Part shown: positions 51,255 to 61,358 of the stretch, in pieces
How positions within the stretch are numbered: the first letter of the stretch is position 1
How the letters are laid out: each line of letters begins with the position of its first letter
Translations under genes and position numbers: made by a program
Assembly: GCF_900113315.1 (NCBI RefSeq)
Contig: NZ_FOZG01000001.1
Coordinates: forward strand, 310,001 to 374,000
Origin: Sphingomonas jatrophae
GTDB lineage: Bacteria > Pseudomonadota > Alphaproteobacteria > Sphingomonadales > Sphingomonadaceae
Direction: 5' to 3'
Length of the DNA: 64,000 nucleotides
Notes under the pieces: generated by a model
The model's database searches: none
What the model was told of the DNA's origin: nothing
Seen by the model: only the letters and a program-made list of their open reading frames with translations

Positions 51255-53396
51255 TCACTCCCCCGGTCGATATCGCCGCTCGACATGCCCGGCGAGTTCG
51301 TCGGGCCAGAAGTAGACGGAGCGGAGGCGGCCCGCCGCATAACGGTCGATCTGGTCGGCGAAGTGCGGCGAGGCGGGGTTGCCGCTCTGGCCGCCGGCCA
51401 TGACCGCCCAGGCGCGGACACGCGGACCGAACTCCACCACCGCGACGAAGCTGTTGCCGACATTGCCGTACCAGCGCTTCGTATTGGGGTAGGTCTTCGA
51501 CCCGAAGGCGGCGAGCGAGCCCCAGCGCGAGGCGGTGAAGGGCACGGGCGTGCTGGGTTGCGCATCGTCGAAGCGGGGGCGGATGGCCGGATCGATCCGC
51601 TGAAAGCGGTTGATCGCGCCCCAGGGCGTGCGCCAGCTGCCGAAATCGCGGGTGAGCGTGGCGACGGCGGCGTCGAGCGCGGCGAGGCGGGCGGCGGGGG
51701 TGAGCGGGATCCGCTCGGGCGTGCGCGTCGTCAACCAGTCGGCGGGCAGCTCGGCCTGATGGCGGCGCCAGAGCTCGTCGCCCCAGAAGATGGCGAGTGC
51801 GGTCGGGATCGAGTCGGCGCTCCACCGGCGATCCCAGGCGCGTAGCGTGCGGATCGGCTCGGCTAGCGCGGCGCGACGCAGATCGGCGGGCGGCAGCGCG
51901 TCCCATGCGGCGACGAGCCATGGGACCAGCGTCTCGAAGGCGGGCAGCGCCGGATCGTAGGCGGCGGCGATCAGCGTCTCGGGCGTCCAGTCGCGCCGGC
52001 CCTCGAGCAGGCGATCCGCGTGGAGGCCGCGCGCATTCTGGCCTGTCTGATCCATGTAGCGGGGGAAGCGCGCCTCGACCGGGCTGTCCGGCCCTGATGT
52101 CCACCAGGGACCATTGTTGGTGTTGAACGCCCAGCCGGTGCGCGGACGAAGCACGTTGGGCAGGGTGCCGGTGGCGTGCAGCGCACCCCAGGCGGTTGCC
52201 GGATCGCTGCCGTCGACGGCCTTCGTGTAATCGAAGCGATCATCGCGGACGGGCGTGAACTGGGGGCGGAGATAGGCGATCTCGCCCTTCGCGTCGGCGA
52301 ACAGCGTGTCGTTGGAGCTGTTCGCCTGCCGCTCGGCGACCTGCATGTAGCTGGTCAGGTCGGTCGCGCGGGTGCGCAGCCAGCTTTGTTCGAGTGCCGG
52401 CACCGGCTTCCACATCATCGCGGCGGCGATCCACTTGCCGCCGCGATCCGCCACGATGGGGCCATGGCGGGTGGCGAAGGTGGTGAAGGTGCGTGCGGCC
52501 GCCGTGCCGTCCGGCATCCGATAGTTGAGCGTGATCGTGCGGGTGGTGACGGGTAGCGACCGGGTGCCGAAGCGGTAGCGGCGTTCGCTTCCGCGCGTCT
52601 CGATCGTCTCGGCAAACTCGTCCACCGCGTCGACCGTTGAGGAGGTGTGCATCCAGCCGGCCTTCGCGTTGAAGCCCTGATAGATGAAGAACTGCCCCCA
52701 GGTGGACGCGCCATAGGCGTTGAGGCCGGCATCGCTCGTCATCTGCAATTCGGAGCGGAAGTAGAAGCTGGTGTGCGGATTGATGAGCAGCAGCGCGCGG
52801 CCGTTCTTCGTGTTTGCGGGCGCGATGGCGATGCCGTTGGAGCCGTCGGGCTCCGCCGGCCAGGGATCGCGTGCGGCGGCGATGCGCTTGGGTGGACGGC
52901 CGTAGAAGGCGGCGAGTGCATCGAGATCGATCTTCTCGATATCGCCGCCGATGCTGCCTTCGGTGAAGGAGAGCGCCATCCACGGCTCGAACCGGGTGAG
53001 GGCCTTGGGTTTCACTTCGGGGTGCGTAGCGAGATAGAAGTTGAGGCCAGCCGCCCAGCTGTCCATCAGCGCGCGGAGCCAGGCCGGGCTTGCGCGATAT
53101 TGCGCCTTCAGCGAGGCCGGATCGGCGAACAGGCGCTGGCGCAGGTCCGCCCACAGCGCGCCCTCGCCCTCGGCCTCGGCGGTGCGGCCGAGTGCCGTCA
53201 GGTAGTTGGCTTCGATGCGGGGGAAGTCGTCCTCGGCCTGCGCATAGACCGCGCCGAAGACCGCATCCGCATCGCTGCGGCCGTGGACGTGGGCGATGCC
53301 CCAGTCGTCGCGCGTGATGGTGACGCGTGCGGCCTGCGCGCGGAGGCGGGGGAGTTCGGAGGGTGCAGCGGTGGCGAGGAGGGCGGCAAGGAGCAT
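51255..53396 (-). CDS. Penicillin-acylase-family Ntn hydrolase
   Basis: This is a 713-aa exported amidase precursor. The N-terminal hydrophobic stretch is followed by the alpha-subunit region (RDDWGIAHVHGRSDADAVFGAVYAQAEDDFPRIE). The autocatalytic site is EPDGSNGIAIAPANTKNGRALLLINPHTS with the presumed N-terminal Ser of the beta subunit at GSN. ASTWGQFFIYQGFNAKAGWMHTSSTVD and later FNTNNGPWW are typical. The substrate (penicillin-like amides or acyl-homoserine lactones) is not predictable. It lies 82 nt beyond the NTF2-like gene start. Confidence 0.88.
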   Translation of the reverse strand: MLLAALLATAAPSELPRLRAQAARVTITRDDWGIAHVHGRSDADAVFGAVYAQAEDDFPRIEANYLTALGRTAEAEGEGALWADLRQRLFADPASLKAQYRASPAWLRALMDSWAAGLNFYLATHPEVKPKALTRFEPWMALSFTEGSIGGDIEKIDLDALAAFYGRPPKRIAAARDPWPAEPDGSNGIAIAPANTKNGRALLLINPHTSFYFRSELQMTSDAGLNAYGASTWGQFFIYQGFNAKAGWMHTSSTVDAVDEFAETIETRGSERRYRFGTRSLPVTTRTITLNYRMPDGTAAARTFTTFATRHGPIVADRGGKWIAAAMMWKPVPALEQSWLRTRATDLTSYMQVAERQANSSNDTLFADAKGEIAYLRPQFTPVRDDRFDYTKAVDGSDPATAWGALHATGTLPNVLRPRTGWAFNTNNGPWWTSGPDSPVEARFPRYMDQTGQNARGLHADRLLEGRRDWTPETLIAAAYDPALPAFETLVPWLVAAWDALPPADLRRAALAEPIRTLRAWDRRWSADSIPTALAIFWGDELWRRHQAELPADWLTTRTPERIPLTPAARLAALDAAVATLTRDFGSWRTPWGAINRFQRIDPAIRPRFDDAQPSTPVPFTASRWGSLAAFGSKTYPNTKRWYGNVGNSFVAVVEFGPRVRAWAVMAGGQSGNPASPHFADQIDRYAAGRLRSVYFWPDELAGHVERRYRPGE

Positions 53397-53440
53397 GGCG
53401 GCGACGCTAGGTGCGTGCTTGGATGCCGTCCACCGTCGTC

Positions 53441-53526
53441 ATGCTGAACCTGTCTCAGCATCCACCGGGCCGCACACCCCAAAGCGCGAGGCGGCACGCC
53501 CGGTGGACCCCGGAACAAGTCCGGGG
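53441..53526. repeat. REP-like composite palindrome
   Basis: Three inverted repeats lie here: ATGCTGA/TCAGCAT (53441-53461), TCCACCGGGC/GCCCGGTGGA (53461-53470 with 53498-53507) and CCCCGG/CCGGGG (508-513 with 521-526). The wording GTCATGCTGAAC and CCCCGGAACAAGTCCGGGG matches sphingomonad intergenic repeats. Confidence 0.7.
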
Positions 53527-53554
53527 TGACGACGGATGGGGGAGGGTGCGGCGC

Positions 53555-54166
53555 TTACTTTTTCTCGAACGCCACGGTGATCTTGAGCGGCACGACATCG
53601 GAGACGAGGCCGACGCCATAGCTGACGCCGAAATCGGACCGCTTGATGCTGGTGGTCGCCTCGAAGCCGACGTTGAGCGCCTTGGGCGGCATCATGCCGT
53701 TCCCGGCGCCGGTGAACTTGGCGTCGAGCACGACCGGCCTGGTCACGCCCTTGAGCGTCAGATTGCCCGCGATCTTCGCGGTCGTGCCCGAGACGGTGAC
53801 GCGGGTGGACTTGAACGTGGCGGTGGGGAACTTGGCCGCGTCGAAGAAGTCGGGCGTCTTGAGGTGGCCGGTCAGCTTGTCGCTCGTGGTGGCGATGCCG
53901 TCCATCGGCACGGTGATCTCGACCGAGGCGGCGTTCGGCTTGGCCGGATCCAGCACCAGCGTGCCGGTGGCGCCGCCGAAGATGCCCCAATAGCTGTTGA
54001 AGCCGAGATGGTTGACGGTGAACAGGATCTGCGTGTGGCCGCTGTCGACCGTGTAGGTGCCGGCGGTGACACGCTTGGCGTCGGGCGCGCCGGGGGGCGA
54101 GGTCGGCGCCTGGGCGAGAACGGGCGCGGCGAGCGCGAGAAGGGTGGCGGCAAGCACGAGGCGCAT
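53555..54166 (-). CDS. YceI family periplasmic protein
   Basis: This is a 203-aa lipocalin-like, isoprenoid-binding type protein. It has a signal peptide (LAATLLALAAPVLAQ), then AGTYTVDSGHTQILFTVNHLGFNSYWGIF, DKLTGHLKTPDFFDAAKFPTATFKS and VLDAKFTG, all in YceI order. Function in the periplasm is uncertain. The gene is single and on the minus strand. Confidence 0.92.
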   Translation of the reverse strand: MRLVLAATLLALAAPVLAQAPTSPPGAPDAKRVTAGTYTVDSGHTQILFTVNHLGFNSYWGIFGGATGTLVLDPAKPNAASVEITVPMDGIATTSDKLTGHLKTPDFFDAAKFPTATFKSTRVTVSGTTAKIAGNLTLKGVTRPVVLDAKFTGAGNGMMPPKALNVGFEATTSIKRSDFGVSYGVGLVSDVVPLKITVAFEKK

Positions 54167-54276
54167 GGATCAGGCTCCCTGTTCGTTTCGGAGCTGACGC
54201 TACGCGTCTCGTGTGACGGGCGGAAGGGTGGGCGATCGAAACGGTTCGTTTCCGGCACCCGCCCTCCCGCTTTCGC

Positions 54277-55413
<1,137 letters not shown>

Positions 55414-55929
55414 TCAGAGCGGGTCTTTCCCCCGCGCGATGGCGGCGACGCCGGTGCGCGCGACCTCGACGAGGCCGACTTCGCGCATCAGCTCGGTGAA
55501 CTTGTCGATCTTCTCGGGCCCGCCGGTGACTTCGAAGATGAAGGACGCGGTGGTCGCATCGACGACGCGGGCGCGGTAGACCTCAGCCAGGCGCAACGCC
55601 TCGATGCGGTGATCGCCGGTGCCCGCCACCTTCACCAGAGCCATCTCCCGCGCGACGTGCGGGCCGGTATCGGTGAGGTCGACGACGCGGTGGACGGGCA
55701 CCAGCCGGTCGAGCTGGGCGATGATCTGCTCGATCGTGGCGGGCGCGCCCGAGGTGACGATCGTGATGCGGCTGACGCTGGCATCCTCCGTCACGTCGGC
55801 GACGGTCAGGCTCTCGATATTGTAGCCGCGCGCGGAGAACATGCCCGCGATCCGCGCGAGGATGCCGGCTTCGTTGTCGACGGTGACGGCGAGCGTGTGG
55901 CGCTCGGCGGCTTCGGGGCGGATGTGCAT
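55414..55929 (-). CDS. ilvN: Acetolactate synthase small (regulatory) subunit
   Basis: This is a 171-aa ACT-domain protein. HTLAVTVDNEAGILARIAGMFSARGYNIESLTV and SRITIVTSGAPATIEQIIAQL form the ACT domain and LALKVAGTGDHRIEAL-like sequence begins the C-terminal domain. It gives valine feedback to IlvB. It lies in the ilvB-ilvN-ilvC order. Some alphaproteobacteria call it ilvH. Confidence 0.95.
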   Translation of the reverse strand: MHIRPEAAERHTLAVTVDNEAGILARIAGMFSARGYNIESLTVADVTEDASVSRITIVTSGAPATIEQIIAQLDRLVPVHRVVDLTDTGPHVAREMALVKVAGTGDHRIEALRLAEVYRARVVDATTASFIFEVTGGPEKIDKFTELMREVGLVEVARTGVAAIARGKDPL

Positions 55930-55946
55930 GGCTGTCCTGGTCCGTC

Positions 55947-56015
55947 ATGCCAGCGCAGGCTGGCATCTTCTTGAGGCTGTGCCTAGTCGATCGAGGTCCC
56001 GGCTTTCGCCGGGAC
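55947..56015. repeat. REP-like palindromes between ilvN and ilvB
   Basis: ATGCCAGC (55947-55954) and GCTGGCAT (55959-55966) repeat the hairpin at 55321. GTCCCGGC (55996-56003) and GCCGGGAC (56008-56015) form the second hairpin. Confidence 0.75.
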
Positions 56016-56036
56016 TTCGGCTCTCGTGCAGCGTCG

Positions 56037-57800
56037 CTACACGAGAGCCTTGGCCTCGTCGTCCATCTCGCCCGATACCTCGTTGGCGTGGAGGATCATC
56101 TCCGTGTGGGCAGCGCCGCTCGGGATCATGGGGAAGCAGTTCGCCAGCTTGGCGACGCGGCAGTCAACCATAACCGGGCCGTCGGCGCGGAGCATCGCCT
56201 CGATGCCGTCATCCAGCTCGTCCGGCCGTTCGATCCGGATGCCGCCCCAGCCATAGGCCTCCGCCAGCTTCACGAAATCGGGCAGCGAGTCCGAATAGCT
56301 CTGCGAATGGCGGCCGGCATAGGTGAGATCCTGCCACTGGCGGACCATGCCCATATATTCGTTGTTGAGGATGAATACCTTGACCGGCAGGCGATATTGC
56401 GTGGCGGTCGCCATCTCCTGAATGTTCATCTGGATCGATGCCTCGCCGGCGATGTCGATCACCAGCGCATCCGGAAAGCCGATCTGCGCGCCGATCGCGG
56501 CCGGCAGGCCATAGCCCATCGTGCCGAGGCCGCCGCTGGTCAGCCATTTGTTCGGCGCCTCGAAGCCGAAATGCTGTGCGGCCCACATCTGGTGCTGGCC
56601 GACCTCCGTCGTGATGATCGGCGCGCGGTGCTTCGTCGCCTCCCACAGGCGGCGGATGGCGTGCTGCGGCATGATCTCCGTCGCGGAAGACGGGAAGCCG
56701 AGCGACTTCTTCGCGCGCCATTCGTCGAGCCGGGCGAACCAGGGCGTCAGATCCTGCGCGGGATATTGGCGCGCCTTCCACAGGCGGACCATGTCTTCCA
56801 TCACGCGGCCGACATCGCCGACAAGGCCGAGTTCGACGCGGACATTCTTGTTGATCGATGAGCGATCGATGTCGACGTGGATCTTGCGCGCACGCGGCGC
56901 GAAGGCATCGAGGCGGCCGGTGACGCGATCGTCGAAGCGCGCGCCGAGGTTCACGATCAGGTCCGCCTCGCTCATGGCGAGGTTCGCCTCATAGGTGCCG
57001 TGCATGCCGAGCATGCCGAGCCATGCGGGGTGGGAGGCGGGGAAGGCGCCGAGGCCCATCAGCGTCGAGGTGACGGGCGCACCGGTCAGCCGCTGCAGCT
57101 CGCGCAGCATCTGCGCGGCGCCCGGCCCCGAATTGATGATGCCGCCGCCTGTGTAGAAGACGGGCCGCTCGGCCGCTGCCAGCATCTCGACCGCGGTCTC
57201 GACCGCTGCCGGATCGGCCTTGATCTGCGGGCGATAGCTCTTGTGCGTCGTCGTGGCGGTGGGCCGGCGATAGGGGGCGGAGGCGACCTGGACGTCCTTG
57301 GGCAGATCGATGACGACCGGGCCGGGGCGGCCGGAGGTGGCGATGTGGAATGCCTCGTGGACGACGTCGCCGAGCTTCGCCGGATCCTTCACCAGATAAT
57401 TATGCTTGGTGCAGTGGCGGGTGATGCCGATCGTGTCGCATTCCTGGAAGGCGTCCGTGCCGATCAGCGCGGTCGGCACCTGGCCCGTGATGATGACGAG
57501 CGGGATCGAATCCATCATCGCGTCGGCGATGCCCGTGACGGCGTTGGTCGCACCCGGGCCCGAGGTGACGAGGACGACGCCCGGCTTGCCCGTGGCGCGG
57601 GCATAGCCCTCCGCCGCGTGGACCGCGCCGCCTTCCTGGCGGACGAGGATGTGGCGGATGGCGCGGCGGCCTTCCGGCTGACGGAACAGCGCATCGTAGA
57701 TCGGCAGGACGGCGCCGCCCGGATAGCCGAACACCACCTCGACGCCGAGATCCGTCAATGCCTGGATCAGCATGTCGGCGCCGGTCATCTCATTGGCCAT
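56037..57800 (-). CDS. ilvB: Acetolactate synthase large (catalytic) subunit
   Basis: This 587-aa ThDP- and FAD-dependent enzyme makes acetolactate from pyruvate. It has GYPGGAVLPIYDALF, the ThDP Glu region LVRQEGGAVHAAEGYARATGKPG, the FAD-region GLGAFPASHPAWLGMLGMHGTYEAN and the Mg/ThDP motif GEASIQMNIQEMATATQYRLPVKVFILNN. The usual GD of that motif is GE here. It heads the ilv set, expressed from a promoter within the end of miaA. Confidence 0.97.
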   Translation of the reverse strand: MANEMTGADMLIQALTDLGVEVVFGYPGGAVLPIYDALFRQPEGRRAIRHILVRQEGGAVHAAEGYARATGKPGVVLVTSGPGATNAVTGIADAMMDSIPLVIITGQVPTALIGTDAFQECDTIGITRHCTKHNYLVKDPAKLGDVVHEAFHIATSGRPGPVVIDLPKDVQVASAPYRRPTATTTHKSYRPQIKADPAAVETAVEMLAAAERPVFYTGGGIINSGPGAAQMLRELQRLTGAPVTSTLMGLGAFPASHPAWLGMLGMHGTYEANLAMSEADLIVNLGARFDDRVTGRLDAFAPRARKIHVDIDRSSINKNVRVELGLVGDVGRVMEDMVRLWKARQYPAQDLTPWFARLDEWRAKKSLGFPSSATEIMPQHAIRRLWEATKHRAPIITTEVGQHQMWAAQHFGFEAPNKWLTSGGLGTMGYGLPAAIGAQIGFPDALVIDIAGEASIQMNIQEMATATQYRLPVKVFILNNEYMGMVRQWQDLTYAGRHSQSYSDSLPDFVKLAEAYGWGGIRIERPDELDDGIEAMLRADGPVMVDCRVAKLANCFPMIPSGAAHTEMILHANEVSGEMDDEAKALV

Positions 57801-57860
57801 GGCATCTCATTCCCGTGCAGCTGCACCGCCCCGGCAGGATGCTGCGGAGCGTGACGGGGC

Positions 57861-57889
57861 GGATAGGCAGAGGAAACTAACGCGTCAAC
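57861..57889 (-). promoter_or_regulatory. Candidate sigma-70 promoter of ilvB
   Basis: On the minus strand TTGACG (57889-57884) and TATCCG (57866-57861) are 17 nt apart and about 60 nt before the ilvB ATG. It overlaps the miaA stop. The -10 is a weak match. No leader peptide with branched-chain codons is visible. Confidence 0.4.
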
Positions 57890-58857
57890 AGGCTATTGAG
57901 CAATATTATTGCGTGATGGTTGATGGTGACTTCATCGAGTGGCTCGTGCAGGCGGGGCCATTCGGCGGGCGGCTGATGGGCGAACCAGGTGGTTTGCCGC
58001 TTGGCATATTGGCGACTGGCGGCGACGGCGCGCTCCACCGCCGCCTCCAGCGTCAGCTCGCCGCGGAGATGCGCGGCAAGCTCGGCCACACCGATGGCGC
58101 GCATGGCGGGCAGGGCAGGGTCGAGGCGGCGGGCGGTGAGCGCCGCCACCTCGTCGAGCGCGCCATCACGCAACATCGTGTCGAACCGGGTGGCGATCCG
58201 CGCGCGCAACCAGTCGCGCGGAGGCAGCAGGACAAGGGGCACGAGCCGGATTTCGTCGGCGATGCCGCCGGTGCGTGCGGCCTGCCAATCCGCCAGCGGG
58301 CGGCCGGTGGCGCGGACCACCTCCAGCGCGCGGGCGACGCGGGTGGTGTCGCTGGCGCGCAGGCGCGCGGCGGCGGCGGGGTCTTCCTGCGCGAGCGCGG
58401 CATGCGCCTCCGCCACGGGGAGGGCGCGGACGGCGGCGCGGATTGCAGGGTCGATCTCCGGCACCGGGGCGATGCCGTCGAGCAGCGTCCGGATGTAGAG
58501 GCCGGTGCCGCCGACGAGGATGGGGGGAGAGCCGGTGGCGTGGGCGGACGCGATCGCCGCCCTCGCCTCGGCCGCCCACGCGGCGGCGCTCGCCGGATCG
58601 GCCGCGTCGCGCGTGCCATAGAGGCGGTGCGGCGCGCGCGCTTCTTCCTCCACGCTCGGGCGGGCGGAGAGGAGGCGCAGGTCGCGGTAGAGCTGCGAGG
58701 CGTCGGCGTTGATGACGGTGCCGCCGGTCGCCTCCGCCAGCGCGAGGGCGAGGGCGGATTTGCCGCTGGCGGTGGGCCCGGCGATGAGGGCGAGGGGAGG
58801 AAGGTGCGCGTTCAATTCGTTCGCCCTGAGCTTGTCGAAGGGCCGTTCTTTCTCCAT
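57877..58857 (-). CDS. miaA: tRNA dimethylallyltransferase MiaA
   Basis: This 326-aa enzyme transfers the dimethylallyl group to A37 of tRNAs. It has [20 protein letters not shown] (P-loop), [48 protein letters not shown] and YAKRQTTWF. The ATG at 58857 gives an N-terminus [14 protein letters not shown] that is encoded by a REP element. A TTG at 58815 (MNAHLPPL...) would exclude it. Which is used is unresolved. Confidence 0.9.
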   Translation of the reverse strand: MEKERPFDKLRANELNAHLPPLALIAGPTASGKSALALALAEATGGTVINADASQLYRDLRLLSARPSVEEEARAPHRLYGTRDAADPASAAAWAAEARAAIASAHATGSPPILVGGTGLYIRTLLDGIAPVPEIDPAIRAAVRALPVAEAHAALAQEDPAAAARLRASDTTRVARALEVVRATGRPLADWQAARTGGIADEIRLVPLVLLPPRDWLRARIATRFDTMLRDGALDEVAALTARRLDPALPAMRAIGVAELAAHLRGELTLEAAVERAVAASRQYAKRQTTWFAHQPPAEWPRLHEPLDEVTINHHAIILLNSLLTR

Positions 58858-58906
58858 CCGCGCGGGAAAGGAAGGGCAGGGCTTCGACAGGCTCAGCCCG
58901 AACGGG
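58815..58906. repeat. Large REP inverted repeat at the miaA/serB boundary
   Basis: The arm at 58818-58843 and the arm at 58879-58904 are 26 nt each and inverted with about five mismatches (TTCGCCCTGAGCTTGTCGAA versus TTCGACAGGCTCAGCCCGAA). This is a widespread sphingomonad REP. It lies in the divergent promoter region and may code the MiaA N-terminus. Confidence 0.85.
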
Positions 58907-58923
58907 TTTGGAGATCGAGAGCC

Positions 58924-59802
58924 GTGTTCATTGCGACCCTGGTGGCGGCCGATAGGCTGTCCTCCGACGATCTTCAGGAGGCGCAGGCGGCGCTGGCGCT
59001 CGCAGGGTGCGCGCCGGTGGATGCGGCGTGGCTGGACGAGGGCCAGGCCGCAGACCTGTTCTTCAACCTCGACCCCGCTGGCGCGCGGGCGGCGCTGGCG
59101 GATGCCGGCCAGCGCGTGGACGTGATCGTGCAGCCCGCCGCGCATCGCCGCAAGCGGCTGCTGGTCGCCGACATGGATTCGACCATGATCGAGATCGAAT
59201 GCATCGACGAGCTGGCCGACTATGCCGGGATCAAGCCGCAGGTGGCCGAGGTGACCGAGCGGGCGATGCGCGGCGAGCTGGATTTCGAGGCGGCGCTGGA
59301 TGCGCGCGTCGCGCTGCTGAAGGGCATGGAGGCCAGCGTGCTGGATCGCTGCCATGCCGAGCGGGTGCGGATCATGGCGGGCGCCAGGCCGCTCATCCGG
59401 ACGATGCGGGCGAACGGCGCGCGGTGCGTGCTCGTCTCGGGCGGCTTCACCCACTTCGCCGACCGGGTTGCGGCGGAGATCGGCTTCGACCGGGCGCTCT
59501 CCAACGTGCTTGAGCTGGGGGACGGGCGACTGACGGGCACCGTCTCGCGCCCGATCGTCGGCGCACAGACCAAGCGTGAGACGCTGCTGGCAGAAGCGGC
59601 GGCGCTGGGGCTGTCGGCGCAGGAGACGATGGCGGTGGGCGACGGCGCCAACGACGTGCCGATGATCGAGGTGGCGGGGCTGGGCGTCGCCTATCACGGC
59701 AAGGAAAAGGTGCGTGCCGCGGCGGACGCCTGCGTGGTGCATGGTGACTTGTCGGTGCTGCTCTATGCGCAGGGTTATAAGTGCGCCGAGTGGGCGGACT
59801 GA
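58924..59802 (+). CDS. serB: Phosphoserine phosphatase
   Basis: This 292-aa HAD enzyme makes serine from phosphoserine. [21 protein letters not shown] (motif I DxDxT), [15 protein letters not shown] (motif II) and [23 protein letters not shown] (motif III/IV) are intact, after an N-terminal ACT-like region. GTG at 58924 gives [12 protein letters not shown], the family start; the long upstream frame is antisense to miaA. Confidence 0.95.
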   Translation: MFIATLVAADRLSSDDLQEAQAALALAGCAPVDAAWLDEGQAADLFFNLDPAGARAALADAGQRVDVIVQPAAHRRKRLLVADMDSTMIEIECIDELADYAGIKPQVAEVTERAMRGELDFEAALDARVALLKGMEASVLDRCHAERVRIMAGARPLIRTMRANGARCVLVSGGFTHFADRVAAEIGFDRALSNVLELGDGRLTGTVSRPIVGAQTKRETLLAEAAALGLSAQETMAVGDGANDVPMIEVAGLGVAYHGKEKVRAAADACVVHGDLSVLLYAQGYKCAEWAD

Positions 59803-59881
59803 GCACAGTCGGCATATTGTTTTGCGGAACCGGCGCGACGCTCTTGCGTCGTGAGTCGGACCCGTGTTCAACAGGATCGTC

Positions 59882-60196
59882 ATGGCCCGCGTTCGCCCCA
59901 ACCTGAACCTGATCCGGCAGGCCGCTGCGCCCGCGGCGGCGATGCTGGTGATCGGTTATTTCGCCTTCTCCGCGGTGGCAGGGGCGAATGGCATCCTCTC
60001 GCTCGGCGACTATCGCCGCCAGCTCGCCGCCAAGCAGGTGGAGCTGACGCGCGTGCAGGGGCATGTGGCGCAGTTGCAGCACCGCGTGCAGCTGCTCGAC
60101 ACGCGCCGCGGAGCCGATCCCGATTATGTCGACGAACTCGTCCGCGCGCGCACCGGCCAGATGCGCGACGACGAAGTGGTGCTGCCCATCCGCTGA
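59882..60196 (+). CDS. ftsB: Cell division protein FtsB/DivIC-like (septum formation initiator)
   Basis: This is a 104-aa single-pass membrane protein. A basic N-terminus and membrane helix ([21 protein letters not shown]) are followed by a periplasmic coiled coil ([29 protein letters not shown]) and [23 protein letters not shown], the DivIC signature. ATG at 59882 is preferred over GTG at 59864. It precedes pdhA, a common alphaproteobacterial order. Confidence 0.85.
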   Translation: MARVRPNLNLIRQAAAPAAAMLVIGYFAFSAVAGANGILSLGDYRRQLAAKQVELTRVQGHVAQLQHRVQLLDTRRGADPDYVDELVRARTGQMRDDEVVLPIR

Positions 60197-60304
60197 GCCG
60201 TGGCGTGCGGCGGGTGACCGCCGGACCCCGATCCCAGCCGCTGCGTTGCGATCCCTGCCGCTCCCCTATAGGAGGAGGGCAACCCGCCCGCAGGAGCACA
60301 TAAG

Positions 60305-61357
60305 TTGGCCCGCAAAGCACAGCCCGCCGCCCCCGCCGCTCAGCCGGCCGCACCCAATCGTGAACGGCCGGCCGAGCCCGAACGCTATCAGGCATCGCGC
60401 GAGGAGCTGCTGGAATATTACCGCCAGATGCTGCTGATCCGCCGCTTCGAGGAGAAGGCGGGCCAGCTCTACGGTCTCGGCCTGATCGGCGGCTTCTGCC
60501 ACCTCTATATCGGGCAGGAAGCGGTCGCCGTCGGCCTGCAATCGGCGCTGGAGGTGGGCAAGGATTCGGTGATCACCGGCTATCGCGATCACGGCCACAT
60601 GCTCGCCTACGGCATCGACCCGAAGGTGATCATGGCGGAGCTGACCGGGCGTGCCGCCGGCATCTCCAAGGGCAAGGGCGGCTCGATGCACATGTTCTCC
60701 GTGGACCATAAGTTCTACGGCGGGCACGGCATCGTCGGCGCGCAGGTGTCGCTCGGCGCGGGGCTCGGCTTCTCTCACAAATACAAGGGGGATGGCGGCG
60801 TGTGCCTCGCCTATTTCGGCGACGGCGCGGCCAACCAGGGCCAGGTCTATGAGAGCTTCAACATGGCGGAGCTCTGGAAGCTGCCGATCATCTTCGTGAT
60901 CGAGAACAACCAGTACGCCATGGGCACCAGCGTGAACCGCGCGTCGGCCGAGGACCAGCTCTATCGCCGCGGCGAGAGCTTCCGCATCCCCGGCATCCAG
61001 GTGGACGGCATGGACGTGCTGGCGGTGCGGGGCGCGGCCGAGCGGGCGCTGGAATGGACGCGCGGCGGCAAGGGGCCGATCCTGCTCGAGCTCAAGACCT
61101 ATCGCTATCGCGGCCATTCCATGTCCGATCCGGCCAAATATCGCTCGCGCGACGAGGTGCAGGCGGTGCGCGAGAAATCGGATCCGATCGAGGGCCTGAA
61201 GAAGGCCTTCGCCGAGGCCGGCATCACCGATGACGAGATCAAGGCCATCGACAAGGAGATCAAGGCGGTGGTGAACGAGGCGGCCGACTTTGCCGAGCAA
61301 TCGCCCGAGCCCGATCTCTCCGAACTTCACACCGACGTGCTGGTGGGCAGCTACTGA
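60305..61357 (+). CDS. pdhA: Pyruvate dehydrogenase E1 component subunit alpha
   Basis: This 350-aa ThDP enzyme subunit decarboxylates pyruvate. It has [60 protein letters not shown] and the ThDP motif [20 protein letters not shown]...VIENN. The phosphorylation-loop-like [15 protein letters not shown] is present. The start is TTG at 60305, preceded by GCAGGAGCACATAAG. An Ala/Pro-rich N-terminal extension of about 20 residues precedes the core. Confidence 0.96.
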   Translation: MARKAQPAAPAAQPAAPNRERPAEPERYQASREELLEYYRQMLLIRRFEEKAGQLYGLGLIGGFCHLYIGQEAVAVGLQSALEVGKDSVITGYRDHGHMLAYGIDPKVIMAELTGRAAGISKGKGGSMHMFSVDHKFYGGHGIVGAQVSLGAGLGFSHKYKGDGGVCLAYFGDGAANQGQVYESFNMAELWKLPIIFVIENNQYAMGTSVNRASAEDQLYRRGESFRIPGIQVDGMDVLAVRGAAERALEWTRGGKGPILLELKTYRYRGHSMSDPAKYRSRDEVQAVREKSDPIEGLKKAFAEAGITDDEIKAIDKEIKAVVNEAADFAEQSPEPDLSELHTDVLVGSY

Positions 61358-61358
61358 C

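Noticed and set aside
57877-59901. Apparent MiaA fusion of 674 aa
   Set aside because: The upstream half is antisense to serB; the P-loop of MiaA begins about 20 residues after the internal start, so the long frame is just open by composition.
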